DNA of 64,000 nucleotides from JAAZIN01 sp964441025 (GCA_964441025.1 CAYTXG010000003.1:70562-134561), one strand, 5' to 3'. Positions 8,063 to 16,907 are shown, counted from the stretch's first letter. Numbers and translations are program-made. Notes: a model not told the origin generated them from the sequence alone.

Positions 8063-9556
8063 ATGCTTTACCGCAGTACTCGCGGAGATAATACATGTTA
8101 CTCCGCAGCCGGAGCGGTGTTGAAAGGACTTGCCGGCGACGGCGGTCTTTTTGTTCCAGCGGAGCCGCTGCCTTCAATAGACCTGGAGTCCCTTGCCGGC
8201 AAAAACTATCCCGGGCGGGCTGCCGCCGTTACACGCCCCTTTATGGAGGAATTCTCTGCCGCAGAGATTGCCGCATTCTTCATGAGTGCTTATGGAGGCG
8301 CCAATTTCAGACACCCGGCCATTGCGCCCATTCACAAACTGGAAAAAGGGCTCTACATCCTGGAACTGTGGCACGGCCCCACCTGCGCCTTTAAAGATAT
8401 GGCACTGCAATTTTTGCCGCACCTGCTCGCCGGGGCGGCGGCAAAAACCGGAGAAAGGTCCGCGGCAGTCATCCTTGTCGCCACCTCGGGGGATACGGGC
8501 AAGGCCGCCCTCGAAGGTTTCCGCGATGTGCCGGGAACACATGTCATTGTTTTCTATCCCCACGAGGGAGTCAGCGAGCTGCAGCGCAGACAGATGTCTA
8601 CGCAGGAAGGCGGCAATGTCCATGTCGCAGCCGTGCGGGGCAATTTCGACGATGCCCAGGCCGGGGTAAAATCGCTCTTTGCAGATCGAGCCCTGTCGGT
8701 AAAACTGGCCCGCAAGGGTTTCAAATTCACGTCGGCCAATTCTATAAACTGGGGCCGCCTGCTGCCCCAGATTGCCTACTACTTTTCTGCCTACGTGGAC
8801 TTGCAAAACAGCGGAGAGGTCAAGAATGGGGAAAGAATTAACTTTGTTGTTCCCACCGGCAATTTCGGCAACATCCTGGCTGCTTTTTATGCCGCCCGCA
8901 TGGGGCTGCCGGTGCACAAGTTGATCTGCGCCACAAACAGAAACAACGTGCTCAGCGATTTTTTCAATACCGGTCTCTACAACCGGAACCGCCCCTTTTA
9001 TCGCACCATCTCCCCATCCATGGATATTCTTCTCTCCAGCAACCTGGAGCGGCTGCTTTTCGAGTTGGCCGGCGGCGATCCCGCCAGGGTTAGGGAGTGG
9101 ATACGCCTTCTGCAGGAGAAAGGTTCCTTTCGGATTGAACCGGAAAGCACCGGTTCCGTCACCGGCATATTCCGCTCCCATTGGGCCGGCGATGACGAGA
9201 CAACAGCCGCCATTGGGGATACTTACCGGAAATACGGCTACCTGCTTGACCCGCACACGGCTGCCGGAAAAGCAGTCTATGACAAGTACCGGGCATCCAC
9301 CGGTGACACCACCAAAACCGTCATCACCGCCACGGCCAGCCCCTTTAAATTTGTAGAAAGCGTTGTCCCCGCCGTGCTGCCCGGAAGACGAACCGCCGGC
9401 CGATCCGCCTTTGAGATGCTGCCGGTGCTGGCGCAGGCAGCCAGACTGGAGATCCCCGCACCTCTAAATAATCTGGAGGCGCTGCCGGTACGGCACCGCA
9501 CTGTTGTCGACAAAGGGGATATTCAAAGGGTCGTGCTGGACTATCTGGGCCTGTGA
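8063..9556 (+). CDS. thrC: threonine synthase
   Basis: PLP enzyme converting O-phospho-L-homoserine to L-threonine, the last step of threonine biosynthesis. At 497 residues it belongs to the longer E. coli/yeast-type class. Visible are TRGDNTCYSAAGAVLKGLA at the N-terminus, the PLP lysine K111 in CAFKDMALQF, the phosphate-binding ATSGDTGKAAL, and FTSANSINWGRLLPQ. I chose the ATG at 8063 because the homology-like start MLYRSTRG begins there after GGGGGAT; the frame stays open 54 codons further upstream without family features. Other threonine-pathway genes are not adjacent. Confidence 0.93.
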   Translation: MLYRSTRGDNTCYSAAGAVLKGLAGDGGLFVPAEPLPSIDLESLAGKNYPGRAAAVTRPFMEEFSAAEIAAFFMSAYGGANFRHPAIAPIHKLEKGLYILELWHGPTCAFKDMALQFLPHLLAGAAAKTGERSAAVILVATSGDTGKAALEGFRDVPGTHVIVFYPHEGVSELQRRQMSTQEGGNVHVAAVRGNFDDAQAGVKSLFADRALSVKLARKGFKFTSANSINWGRLLPQIAYYFSAYVDLQNSGEVKNGERINFVVPTGNFGNILAAFYAARMGLPVHKLICATNRNNVLSDFFNTGLYNRNRPFYRTISPSMDILLSSNLERLLFELAGGDPARVREWIRLLQEKGSFRIEPESTGSVTGIFRSHWAGDDETTAAIGDTYRKYGYLLDPHTAAGKAVYDKYRASTGDTTKTVITATASPFKFVESVVPAVLPGRRTAGRSAFEMLPVLAQAARLEIPAPLNNLEALPVRHRTVVDKGDIQRVVLDYLGL

Positions 9557-9617
9557 ACATAACCCATCTACAGAGAAATGATCGGCAGCACGTTCGGGTC
9601 CCGCCAGATGCCGGTTG

Positions 9618-9655
9618 CATTTACTTTGTCGACTAGCATTTACTTTGTCGACTAG
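9618..9655 (+). repeat. two tandem 19-bp direct repeats upstream of codY
   Basis: The unit CATTTACTTTGTCGACTAG occurs at 9618-9636 and again at 9637-9655 without a gap, followed by a further CATTT. Each unit contains the palindrome GTCGAC. The pair ends 28 nt before the codY -35 element, where an upstream operator could lie; no binding protein is known. Confidence 0.75.
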
Positions 9656-9683
9656 CATTTTTATAATTAAACTTAAAAAGAAT

Positions 9684-9712
9684 TTGATATTTGTTATAGA
9701 ATCCTGTATATT
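9684..9712 (+). promoter_or_regulatory. sigma-A promoter of codY
   Basis: TTGATA at 9684-9689 and TATATT at 9707-9712 with an exact 17-nt spacer, in an AT-rich block. The leader before the codY start is about 80 nt. Confidence 0.75.
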
Positions 9713-9798
9713 AGGATATTAGGGGAAAGGAACACCCTTTCTTAAATATTTAAACTCTAGCTACGCAACAACAATATAAGCACAAGGAGACAAGAAGC

Positions 9799-10581
9799 AT
9801 GATAACTTCGCCACTTCTAGAAAAATCTCGTCGTATCAACCAGCATTTGCAGAAAGATGCCAGCCGGCATGTGGACTTTAACAAGCTGGCTGAAGTCTTG
9901 AAAGATCTGGTCCAGGCAAACACCTATATCGCAGACAGCACAGGTAAAATCCTGGGGTGGTCCCAACTCTACGACGTAGATTGTGAGCTGCTGTTCGAAG
10001 GGGCAGCGGATGATTTATTCTTTACCAAGGAATTTTGCAGAGACTTTTTGATGAAAGACGACCGGGAGCATATCAATGTTCACCAAAAAAACAAAAGCTG
10101 CCTCTTTGTTGAAGGGGAAAAATGCAGCTACAGCAACAGGTATCTCTCTACAATCCCCATTATCTGGGGGGACAAGCGGCTGGGCACACTATTCCTGGCC
10201 CGCTTTGAAAAACCTTTTAACACAGATGACCTTGTACTTCTGGAAATAAAATCAATTGTCGTCGGAATGGAGATGTATCGCCTGAGCGTAGCAATGAAGA
10301 ACCGGGAGCTCCGCCAAAGAAACAACGCCAGGCTGGCGCTGGATACTCTCTCTTATTCCGAATACCAGGCCATCAAAAAGGTCCTTGAAGAGCTGGATGG
10401 GGAAAGGGGTTTTCTGGTAGCCAGCAGGATTGCCGACGAGCTTGGGATCACCCGCTCTGTAATAGTTAACGCCATTCGCAAGTTTGAAAGCGCCGGAGTA
10501 ATTGAGTCAAGATCGCTGGGCATGAAAGGAACCCATATCCGGGTGCTGAACACTCACCTGTGGGAGTTTCTGGATAAATAA
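9799..10581 (+). CDS. codY: CodY-type global nutrient-responsive regulator
   Basis: DNA-binding pleiotropic repressor that senses branched-chain amino acids and, in many species, GTP, and controls stationary-phase and amino-acid genes. At 260 residues it has the standard CodY length of about 259. The N-terminal GAF-like ligand domain spans about 1-155. A helical linker leads to the C-terminal winged helix, where VASRIADELGITRSVIVNAI (about 206-225) and SLGMKGTHIRVLN are nearly diagnostic of the family. The ATG follows AAGGAGA. The gene stands alone with its own promoter and terminator, unlike the Bacillus codV-clpQ-clpY-codY operon. Confidence 0.95.
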   Translation: MITSPLLEKSRRINQHLQKDASRHVDFNKLAEVLKDLVQANTYIADSTGKILGWSQLYDVDCELLFEGAADDLFFTKEFCRDFLMKDDREHINVHQKNKSCLFVEGEKCSYSNRYLSTIPIIWGDKRLGTLFLARFEKPFNTDDLVLLEIKSIVVGMEMYRLSVAMKNRELRQRNNARLALDTLSYSEYQAIKKVLEELDGERGFLVASRIADELGITRSVIVNAIRKFESAGVIESRSLGMKGTHIRVLNTHLWEFLDK

Positions 10582-10626
10582 GCATGGAACATGGCAGTGT
10601 ATTTTTAAATAAGCGCCAATAAATAT

Positions 10627-10667
10627 CCCCGGGCCCGGTTCAGCATCCGGACCCGGGGTTCTTTTTT
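10627..10667 (+). terminator. intrinsic terminator of codY
   Basis: Strong GC stem CCCCGGGCCCGG / CCGGACCCGGGG (one bulged or mismatched base) with an 8-nt loop, followed by TTCTTTTTT, 45 nt after the codY stop. Confidence 0.85.
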
Positions 10668-10735
10668 GTAATAAACCATGAAGTTGTCAAGATAAATACA
10701 TCTGTTTTTTTGGGCAAGGCTGGATAAAATGTACA

Positions 10736-10763
10736 GGGCCCCCCTGCAATAACAGGGAGGCCC
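10736..10763 (-). terminator. possible terminator of the LysM gene
   Basis: On the minus strand GGGCCTCCCTG pairs with CAGGGGGGCCC (one G-T pair) around a 6-nt loop, 30 nt past the stop. The following TGTACATTTTA is only weakly T-rich. Confidence 0.45.
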
Positions 10764-10792
10764 CGGAACAAGAGCCGGCCGCTAAGCAAGCT

Positions 10793-11878
10793 TCACACAT
10801 CGGAAGACGACGGACAGGGCACGCAAAGCACGTCGCAGGGTTTGAGCACTTTCAGATTGGTGATCTGCGGATTGGCGGTTGCAAGGGCATCCACGGAGAC
10901 ACCGTACCTCTGCGCAATGGTAAACATGGTATCGCCAGCCACAACTGTGTAGCGCCCCTTGAAACCGGGCGGACAGGACACCGGCTCCCGGCATGTTGGA
11001 GGCGGCGGCCCACCACCGGGCACACAGAGCACATCACAGGGGAAAATCTGGCTGGGATCACTGATCTGCGGATTGGCAGCCGCAAGGGCGTCCACAGAGA
11101 CACCGTACCTCTGCGCAATGGTAAACATGGTATCGCCAGCCACAACTGTGTAGCGCCCCTTGAAACCGGGCGGACAGGACACCGGCTCCCGGCATGTTGG
11201 AGGCGGCGGCCCACCACCGGGCACACAGAGCACATCACAGGGGAAAATCTGGCTGGGATCACTGATCTGCGGATTGGCAGCCGCAAGGGCGTCCACAGAG
11301 ACACCGTACCTCTGCGCAATGGTAAACATGGTATCGCCAGCCACAACTGTGTAGCGCCCCTTGAAACCGGGCGGACAGGACACCGGCTCCCGGCATGTTG
11401 GAGGCGGCGGCCCACCACCGGGCACACAGAGCACATCACAGGGGAAAATCTGGCTGGGATCACTGATCTGCGGATTGGCGGCTATCAGCGCATCAAGAGA
11501 GACCCCGAAACGCTGTGCAATAAAGTACATGGTATCGCCCGCCACAACTGTGTAGCGCCCCATAAAACCGGGCGGGCAGCGATCCGGTTTCCGGCATGCA
11601 GTTGACGGCGGTCCGCCGGGAACACAGAGCACATCGCCGGGATAAATCAGGCCAGGATCGCTGATCTGCGGATTGGCGGCTATCAGCGCATCAAGAGAGA
11701 CCCCGAAACGCTGTGCAATAAAAAACATGGTGTCACCGGGGACAACGGTGTAACGGCCCTGGAAACCGGGCGGGCAAAAAGCCGGATGCCGCCCCCCTCC
11801 TTTAGGCTTTATACCTGTAAATGAAATAGAGGCTTCGCCGGAGCCCGGAAAGGAACCGCTGCTGTAATGTCTGACCAT
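10793..11878 (-). CDS. five-LysM-domain protein, probably spore-associated
   Basis: Peptidoglycan- or coat-binding protein of 361 residues made almost entirely of five LysM modules. Each begins near GRYTVV(A/P)GDTM and ends near PxDVLCVP. Linkers are Cys- and Pro-rich (GGGPPPPTCREPVSCPPGFK), so disulfides or cross-links between modules are plausible. The first 35 residues are Gly/Ser-rich, with no signal peptide, as in SafA-like spore proteins assembled in the mother cell; that role is inference. The start is fixed by AAAGGAGG 9 nt upstream. Modules 3 to 5 are almost identical at DNA level, so their number may vary between strains. Confidence 0.85.
   Translation of the reverse strand: MVRHYSSGSFPGSGEASISFTGIKPKGGGRHPAFCPPGFQGRYTVVPGDTMFFIAQRFGVSLDALIAANPQISDPGLIYPGDVLCVPGGPPSTACRKPDRCPPGFMGRYTVVAGDTMYFIAQRFGVSLDALIAANPQISDPSQIFPCDVLCVPGGGPPPPTCREPVSCPPGFKGRYTVVAGDTMFTIAQRYGVSVDALAAANPQISDPSQIFPCDVLCVPGGGPPPPTCREPVSCPPGFKGRYTVVAGDTMFTIAQRYGVSVDALAAANPQISDPSQIFPCDVLCVPGGGPPPPTCREPVSCPPGFKGRYTVVAGDTMFTIAQRYGVSVDALATANPQITNLKVLKPCDVLCVPCPSSSDV
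10959..11561 (-). repeat. 201-bp tandem repeats inside the LysM gene
   Basis: Three units at 10959, 11160 and 11361 with a period of exactly 201 bp (67 codons). Units one and two look identical base for base, and the third diverges only in its last third. This indicates recent in-frame duplication. Confidence 0.9.
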
Positions 11879-12000
11879 GAGGCAAGACCTCCTTTCTAGA
11901 TGATGCTGAGTGAAGGGGGTAAACGGAAACGTGCAGCAGCTCTTCTTACCCGCTCACCCGGTATATTATATGCGCCGCTACAGTAACGGTTAATGAATTG

Positions 12001-12040
12001 ACGGGAACGGCCCTACCGTCTAATGGTGGACCGCTCCCGT
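12001..12040. other. hairpin between the LysM and DapF-like genes
   Basis: Arms ACGGGAACGG and CCGCTCCCGT pair with one mismatch, with further weak pairing inside. There is no T run on either strand. The surrounding 226-nt gap holds no gene that I can see. Confidence 0.4.
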
Positions 12041-12104
12041 TGCCAGCGGCGGGGGCGGGGGCGCCGGCAACCCCCGTGGGCCTGCCTTCAAGAAGTAAAA
12101 TCAG

Positions 12105-13046
12105 TTAGAGGTATACCTTCCCGGTAGCGGTGATCTCCACCAGGCTGTGGGTAAATGAGGCGCCGGTCAGTTCGCCGCCGGATATCTCCAGGAAAATTTC
12201 GGTTATGTCGGGCCCCCCCAGGCCAAAGGAGCCGCCGGATTCCAATTTCAGATTGACTATCCCCTCCTGCAAGGCCTGCCGCTGCGCCAGTTCACCCGAA
12301 AAAAACAGGGCCGCCCCGAGGGCGATGCTACCTGTGCCGCAGGCGGGTTCATAGTAGTCCTGCGGTATGCAGTGGGGGAAGAAAACCCGCAGGTCACCCG
12401 ATCTTTCAGGATTCCAGTCATACAGCGTAAAGTAATAATCCCGTGCGCCTGTTTTTTTATGAAATTCATTCTGGATTTCGCTGAGCAGTTCTTTTGTGAA
12501 AGCATCCCAGTTTGCAAAATCTACGCCCGGATGGGCTGCCCTGATCCTGTCGGCATTGGCTACCAGAACCACCCCGACCTGGTATATTTCTACACCACGC
12601 AGCTTCCAGGATTGGACGCCTTTCTCCCGGCATTCGCTGAGAAAAGCACGCATATCGGTAACGGTGCGCAGAACCCTGTTCCCCAGGGTGTGGATTTCCA
12701 GACCGGTTAAACCGGCATCCGTTTCCACGTCTATCCCGGTGAGAGGATCTCCGATCTTGATCCCGAAATGATCCCCCACATCTGTCTCTACCAGGGCTTT
12801 GCCCAGAACCTGGGTCATCCCCCCGCAGGCGCTGATAAAGGAGGGCAGCGTCGGCTCGCTGATCTTCACCTTCAGCGCGGCTTCACCGGCTGAAGGGTAG
12901 AGAATGCCGCCCTCATGACACCAGAGATGATTGGGGCCCAATGCCTTCACTGAAAGCTCGAGCTCCCTGCCGGGGGGCAGCTGCTCCCCATAAAGAAGAA
13001 GAATGGTATTCCCACCCATATGGCCTTTGACAAAATCTAGCTGCAC
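12105..13046 (-). CDS. DapF / proline-racemase-fold epimerase-like protein
   Basis: Probable cofactor-independent epimerase or isomerase of the diaminopimelate epimerase fold, 313 residues. Two Cys-centred motifs typical of the fold are present: ACGGMTQ in the first half, where DapF has a Cys-Gly-Asn motif, and PACGTGSIALGAAL in the second half, matching the DapF ACGTG motif. The altered first motif argues against true DapF; histidine racemase, PrpF-like or other branches are possible. GTG start at 13046 with GGGGAGG 7 nt upstream. Its neighbour nagB is on the same strand about 150 nt away. Confidence 0.65.
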   Translation of the reverse strand: MQLDFVKGHMGGNTILLLYGEQLPPGRELELSVKALGPNHLWCHEGGILYPSAGEAALKVKISEPTLPSFISACGGMTQVLGKALVETDVGDHFGIKIGDPLTGIDVETDAGLTGLEIHTLGNRVLRTVTDMRAFLSECREKGVQSWKLRGVEIYQVGVVLVANADRIRAAHPGVDFANWDAFTKELLSEIQNEFHKKTGARDYYFTLYDWNPERSGDLRVFFPHCIPQDYYEPACGTGSIALGAALFFSGELAQRQALQEGIVNLKLESGGSFGLGGPDITEIFLEISGGELTGASFTHSLVEITATGKVYL

Positions 13047-13194
13047 AATTACGCCTCCCCTCTATTTCCCCTATTGGCAAGGTCCCGACTATTTTAAGCG
13101 CTTTTTAACCCTGGACTTAAACCGTTGTATCCCGGGGCTGCAAGCAGCCTGCGGGTTTCGGGGTTACCTGCGAAGATCCAGGCGGGCGGGCAGG

Positions 13195-13980
13195 CTATCC
13201 TGGGCGCAGCAAAGGAGCATGTTGTGGAGCGCACCGGCCGGCAAGATACCGCCCTGCCCCCCGGTCCACCATCACTGTAACCCGGGGATGGGCCTGCAGC
13301 AGCGAGGCGGGCACCGCGGTGGTAAGCGGCCCCCTGACGGTCTCCCAGATTGCCGCGGCCTTATTCCCGCCCGATGCCAGGAGCAGAATACAGCGCGCTT
13401 TCATGATCGTCCCCAGGCCCATGGTCAGCGCCATGCGAGGCACATCGGCGGTTTTCTCAAAAAAGCGGCTGTTGGCGGTAATGGTCTCCCCTGATAGATC
13501 GGCCAGGTGGGTTTTCGCCTGCAGCCTTTCACCGGGCTCGTTAAAACCGATATGGCCGTTAACGCCGATACCCAAAACCTGCAAATCGATCCCGCCGGCC
13601 CGCCTGATTCTCTGTTCGTAACGGAGGCATTCCTCCGCCGCATCATCGGGATCCCCTTTCAAAATATGTGCCCTGGCGGCACTTATCCCCGCGGGCTCCC
13701 AGAAGTGACGCTGCATGAATTGGTAGTAACTCTGCGGGTTCTCCCTGGTAATCGGATAATACTCATCCAGGTTGAAGGTAGTAACCCTGCCGAAATTTAC
13801 ATGGCCATGTTGCACCATTTCGATTAGATCGCGGTAAAGACCCAGCGGAGTTGAGCCGGTGGCCAGCCCGAGAACTGCCGCCGGATTCGAGCAAACCGTT
13901 TTCGCCACAAGCATGGCTGCCTGCCTGCTCAATGATTCATAGTCGCGCAGGATGATCAATTTAATGGGGATCACTTCCAT
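13195..13980 (-). CDS. nagB: glucosamine-6-phosphate deaminase
   Basis: Converts glucosamine 6-phosphate to fructose 6-phosphate and ammonia, the entry of amino sugars into glycolysis. At 261 residues it has the usual NagB length. Visible are LGLATGSTPLGLYRDLI near 38-53, FNLDEYYPI with the proton-acceptor Asp near 73, GIGVNGHIGFNEPG near 138-151 and the ASGGNKA segment. The exact start is uncertain, with only a weak GGATGG before the ATG at 13980. No nagA is adjacent; GlmM at 56739 acts on the reverse, cell-wall branch. Confidence 0.92.
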   Translation of the reverse strand: MEVIPIKLIILRDYESLSRQAAMLVAKTVCSNPAAVLGLATGSTPLGLYRDLIEMVQHGHVNFGRVTTFNLDEYYPITRENPQSYYQFMQRHFWEPAGISAARAHILKGDPDDAAEECLRYEQRIRRAGGIDLQVLGIGVNGHIGFNEPGERLQAKTHLADLSGETITANSRFFEKTADVPRMALTMGLGTIMKARCILLLASGGNKAAAIWETVRGPLTTAVPASLLQAHPRVTVMVDRGAGRYLAGRCAPQHAPLLRPG

Positions 13981-14096
13981 CCATCCGGTATTGGCAATGC
14001 AACCCCGGCACCTGTGGGGTTTTTTAGATCCATCTATCCCCTTTTCAAAGGGACACCTGGATGCTGGAAACAGGGGCCGCAGAGCTCTTGCCCCTG

Positions 14097-14135
14097 ATTT
14101 TCCAACCTCCGACTTCCAACCTCTAACCTCTGATC
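14097..14135 (-). repeat. GGTTGG-rich 3'-end repeat, copy 2
   Basis: Minus-strand copy of the repeat at 2021. It carries the last codons and TAG stop (14123-14125) of the dimethylargininase-like gene. It is in sense orientation relative to its gene, like copy 1. Confidence 0.6.
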
Positions 14136-14998
14136 AGCGGCCTGGTCAGGCAGGTGGGCCCACCGCCGCCTTTCAGCGAGATTTCTTCGCCGGGATAAGT
14201 ATAAACCTCGGCCCCTGCCTTTTCCAACGCTTTCCTGGTGCGCGGATTGCCTTCAATCATGATGCACTTGCGGGGCTCGAAAGCCAAAACATTGCAGGCA
14301 AAGCTTTCGTACTCTTCAGGCGGCACCTCGATGAGCCTGATCCCCCTTTCCAGCAGATTGCTGCGGAAGGGCACAATCATCAGGGGTGAAAACACCACCG
14401 CCAGATCAGAATCTATGGGACTGATGATACTCATAAGATGCAGGCATTCCTCGGGGCCGTTCCCGTGCGGCAGGGGCACTTCGATAATTTCATCCACCAG
14501 CCCTTTGGTCAGCTCCCGGAACTGGCGCACACCTTCGCGGTTGGTCCGGTAACTGAGACCTACAGCCAGGGTTTTCTCATCGAGCCAGAGAAAATCGCCG
14601 CCCTCCGCTGTCCCGGGGGCAGTAATGGAACCGAGAATGGGAGCGCCTTTTTCTTTAAGAAACCCGCCGATGACCTCCGCTTCAACGCGGCGCTGTTCCT
14701 TGCCCATATTCAAAAGGACAGCGCCCCCTCTGGTAATCACCACCGGATCGCGGGGATAGAGTGAATCGGGCGAGACCCTTTCGCTCCCGGGCAGTTCAAT
14801 GACAGTATCAACATGTTCTTTCAGCAGCCCCACGAAAGATTCATATTCCGCTTCTGCTTTTTTAAAATCGGGGCGGGCCGGATAGTAAAGTTTGCGCCAC
14901 CAGGAATCGATATGCTCCTGGCCCAACCAGGCGCTGCGCACAGGCTTCACCAGCACGCTTTCGATTTTAGCAATCTCCGATTGACCGTCAAGTTTCAA
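14123..14998 (-). CDS. dimethylargininase / amidinotransferase-superfamily hydrolase
   Basis: Guanidine-modifying enzyme of the DDAH/arginine deiminase fold, 291 residues, likely hydrolysing an arginine-like guanidine to a ureido product. Visible elements are EGGDFLWLDEKTL, the catalytic His in ECLHLMSI, and the nucleophile Cys283 in GGGPTCLTRPL near the C-terminus. TTG start at 14998 after GGGGGAGAG. Dimethylarginine itself is not an expected bacterial substrate, so arginine-derivative catabolism is inferred only broadly. The stop codon lies within a repeat shared with the aconitase gene. Confidence 0.82.
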   Translation of the reverse strand: MKLDGQSEIAKIESVLVKPVRSAWLGQEHIDSWWRKLYYPARPDFKKAEAEYESFVGLLKEHVDTVIELPGSERVSPDSLYPRDPVVITRGGAVLLNMGKEQRRVEAEVIGGFLKEKGAPILGSITAPGTAEGGDFLWLDEKTLAVGLSYRTNREGVRQFRELTKGLVDEIIEVPLPHGNGPEECLHLMSIISPIDSDLAVVFSPLMIVPFRSNLLERGIRLIEVPPEEYESFACNVLAFEPRKCIMIEGNPRTRKALEKAGAEVYTYPGEEISLKGGGGPTCLTRPLIRG

Positions 14999-15291
14999 GA
15001 ACGACTCTCCCCCATTCTTTTAATCTGCTTCAGCCGTGGTAACCGGGCGAAAGGGTCCCTTTCACCTCGCCCGTTAACATAGACTCACCATCCCTTTACA
15101 CCGGCCTAAAGAGCTGTCATGATATTTCACCCTCCGGTGTTTCCAAAACATCAAATGCAACCTGATCTGCTTTTAGTTTAGCATTTTTGCCCTCCTTTTA
15201 ACACCCTGTCAGATATTTTTATCCACAGACCCGGGTCAGCTTACATATTTTCCTGATATAGATAGAGAATAAAAAGCGGGAAGGTGAGATC

Positions 15292-16905
15292 TTGCTTAAC
15301 TGGATTATAGAGAAGTTCAGTCGAGGCAGAAGAGTCTTGACGCGTGATGCCGAAAAGGATCTCAGCGAGCTCATGTCAGAATCGGCGCAGAAAAAACTGG
15401 GCGGAAATCTCGAAGCCAACCTGAAAGCAATAAATGAGGCCGGCGGCTCAAGCTTTGATCTCATCACCCGCCGCTTCAGGGCCGGAGGGCTGCCAGCGGC
15501 GCTGATCTACCTGGAAGGGCTCATCGACAGAAGATCGGCGGAAGAAGTTGTCCGCAACCTGATTATCGAGGCAGAAAAACTGAAGGTCGCCCTGAAAAAA
15601 GGGCAGGGGCTGAAAATTGCCCGGGAGCAGCTGCTTACATCCGATCAGGTAAACCCGGCGAAAAATATCGCCGACCTTTTCTCCGGTATGGCTCGCGGCG
15701 CCGCCGCCGTCATGCTGGAGGGCAATGCCGGGGCCCTGCTCTGCGACACCAGGGAGCCTCAAACCAGGCCCGTCAGCGAACCGGCAAATGAGTCCGCCCT
15801 GCGCGGGCCGCGAGACGGCTTCATCGAAGGCCTGCGGACGAACAGCTCCCTCATCCGGCTGCGCCTGCCCATCCCCCAGCTCTGGATGGAGTCCATGACC
15901 CTGGGCCGGCTCAGCCAAACAGAGGTTGCCCTGGTTTATATCAAGGGGCTGGCCAAAGAGAAACTGGTCCGCGAAGCGCGATCCAGGCTGCAGCAGATCG
16001 ATATAGACGCCGTCCTCGGCACAGGCTATATCGAGGATTTTATCAAAGACAATCCCTATACCCTGTTCCCCCTGGCCTACAATACCGAGAGGCCGGATAA
16101 GGTCATCACTTCACTGCTGGAGGGCCGGGTGGCAATCCTGGTGGATGGGACCCCCTTCGCCCTCATCGTCCCCACCGAGCTGAACATGCTCATGCAGGCC
16201 CCTGATGATTACTTTGAGCTGCAACCCATAGCCGTGTTCATCCGGCTGCTGCGCTATGCCGCCCTGGTTGTTTCTCTAAATTTGCCCGGTATTTACGTTG
16301 CGGTGGTCACATTTCATCCCGAACTGCTGCCCACGGATCTCTTTATGCGCATCAGCAGCTCCCGCGAGGGGGTCCCCTTCCCGGTGATTGCCGAGATGCT
16401 GCTCCTGGAGGTCATTTTTGAAATGCTCCGTGAGGCGGGGCTCCGCCTGCCGCCTGCCATCGGCCCGGCCATCAGCATCGTCGGAGCGCTGATTCTGGGG
16501 CAAGCCGCCATCCAGGCCGGCCTGGTCTCGCCGGGCGTGGTCATCATCGTGGCGCTGACCGCCATCACCGGTTTCACCATCCCCGCGTTTTCTCTGGGGG
16601 CCTCCTTTCGGCTGCTCCGCTTCATCTTCACCATCTCCGGAGCTACCTTTGGACTCTTCGGGCTGCAGTTCATTTTGCTGCTCACCGTGATCCATCTCTG
16701 CAGCCTGCGCTCCTTCGGCATGCCTATCCTCAGTCCCTTTGCCCCCCTGGTTGTATCCGATCTCAAGGACTCCATCTTCACCGCCTGGTGGTGGGGCATG
16801 CAGGCCCGGCCCAGGCTTACCGGCGGACGCGAACCGCTGCGCCAGCCGGCGGGGCAAAAACCGCAGCCCGGACAGGATCCCGAAGAGCCTCCGGGAGAAA
16901 ACTAA
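15292..16905 (+). CDS. spore germinant receptor A subunit (GerA family)
   Basis: Inner-membrane subunit of a nutrient germinant receptor in the spore. The 537 residues comprise a large soluble N-terminal domain (about 1-300), with the family sequence GPRDGFIEGLRTNSSLIRLRLP near 179, then about five to six membrane helices. The last 40 residues are basic and Pro-rich. TTG start at 15292 preceded by AAGGTGAG. Next come the B subunit (2-nt gap), the C lipoprotein (11-nt overlap) and a small D-type gene, a full receptor operon. The recognised nutrient cannot be read from sequence. Confidence 0.93.
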   Translation: MLNWIIEKFSRGRRVLTRDAEKDLSELMSESAQKKLGGNLEANLKAINEAGGSSFDLITRRFRAGGLPAALIYLEGLIDRRSAEEVVRNLIIEAEKLKVALKKGQGLKIAREQLLTSDQVNPAKNIADLFSGMARGAAAVMLEGNAGALLCDTREPQTRPVSEPANESALRGPRDGFIEGLRTNSSLIRLRLPIPQLWMESMTLGRLSQTEVALVYIKGLAKEKLVREARSRLQQIDIDAVLGTGYIEDFIKDNPYTLFPLAYNTERPDKVITSLLEGRVAILVDGTPFALIVPTELNMLMQAPDDYFELQPIAVFIRLLRYAALVVSLNLPGIYVAVVTFHPELLPTDLFMRISSSREGVPFPVIAEMLLLEVIFEMLREAGLRLPPAIGPAISIVGALILGQAAIQAGLVSPGVVIIVALTAITGFTIPAFSLGASFRLLRFIFTISGATFGLFGLQFILLLTVIHLCSLRSFGMPILSPFAPLVVSDLKDSIFTAWWWGMQARPRLTGGREPLRQPAGQKPQPGQDPEEPPGEN

Positions 16906-16907
16906 AA

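Noticed and set aside
8174..9256. 360-codon open frame antisense to threonine synthase
   Set aside because: Long only because of GC-rich codon bias; no motif and no ribosome site.
10959..11561. Regular repeats read as a possible CRISPR array
   Set aside because: The period is 201 bp, there are no spacers, and the repeats encode LysM domains.
14001..14025. Terminator-like AACCCC / GGGGTT hairpin with a T run on the plus strand
   Set aside because: No plus-strand gene ends nearby, and on the minus strand the T run is on the wrong side; the role is unclear.
15180..15290. Possible sigma-G type promoter before the germination operon
   Set aside because: Such operons are usually forespore-expressed, but I could not find -35 and -10 boxes with acceptable spacing.
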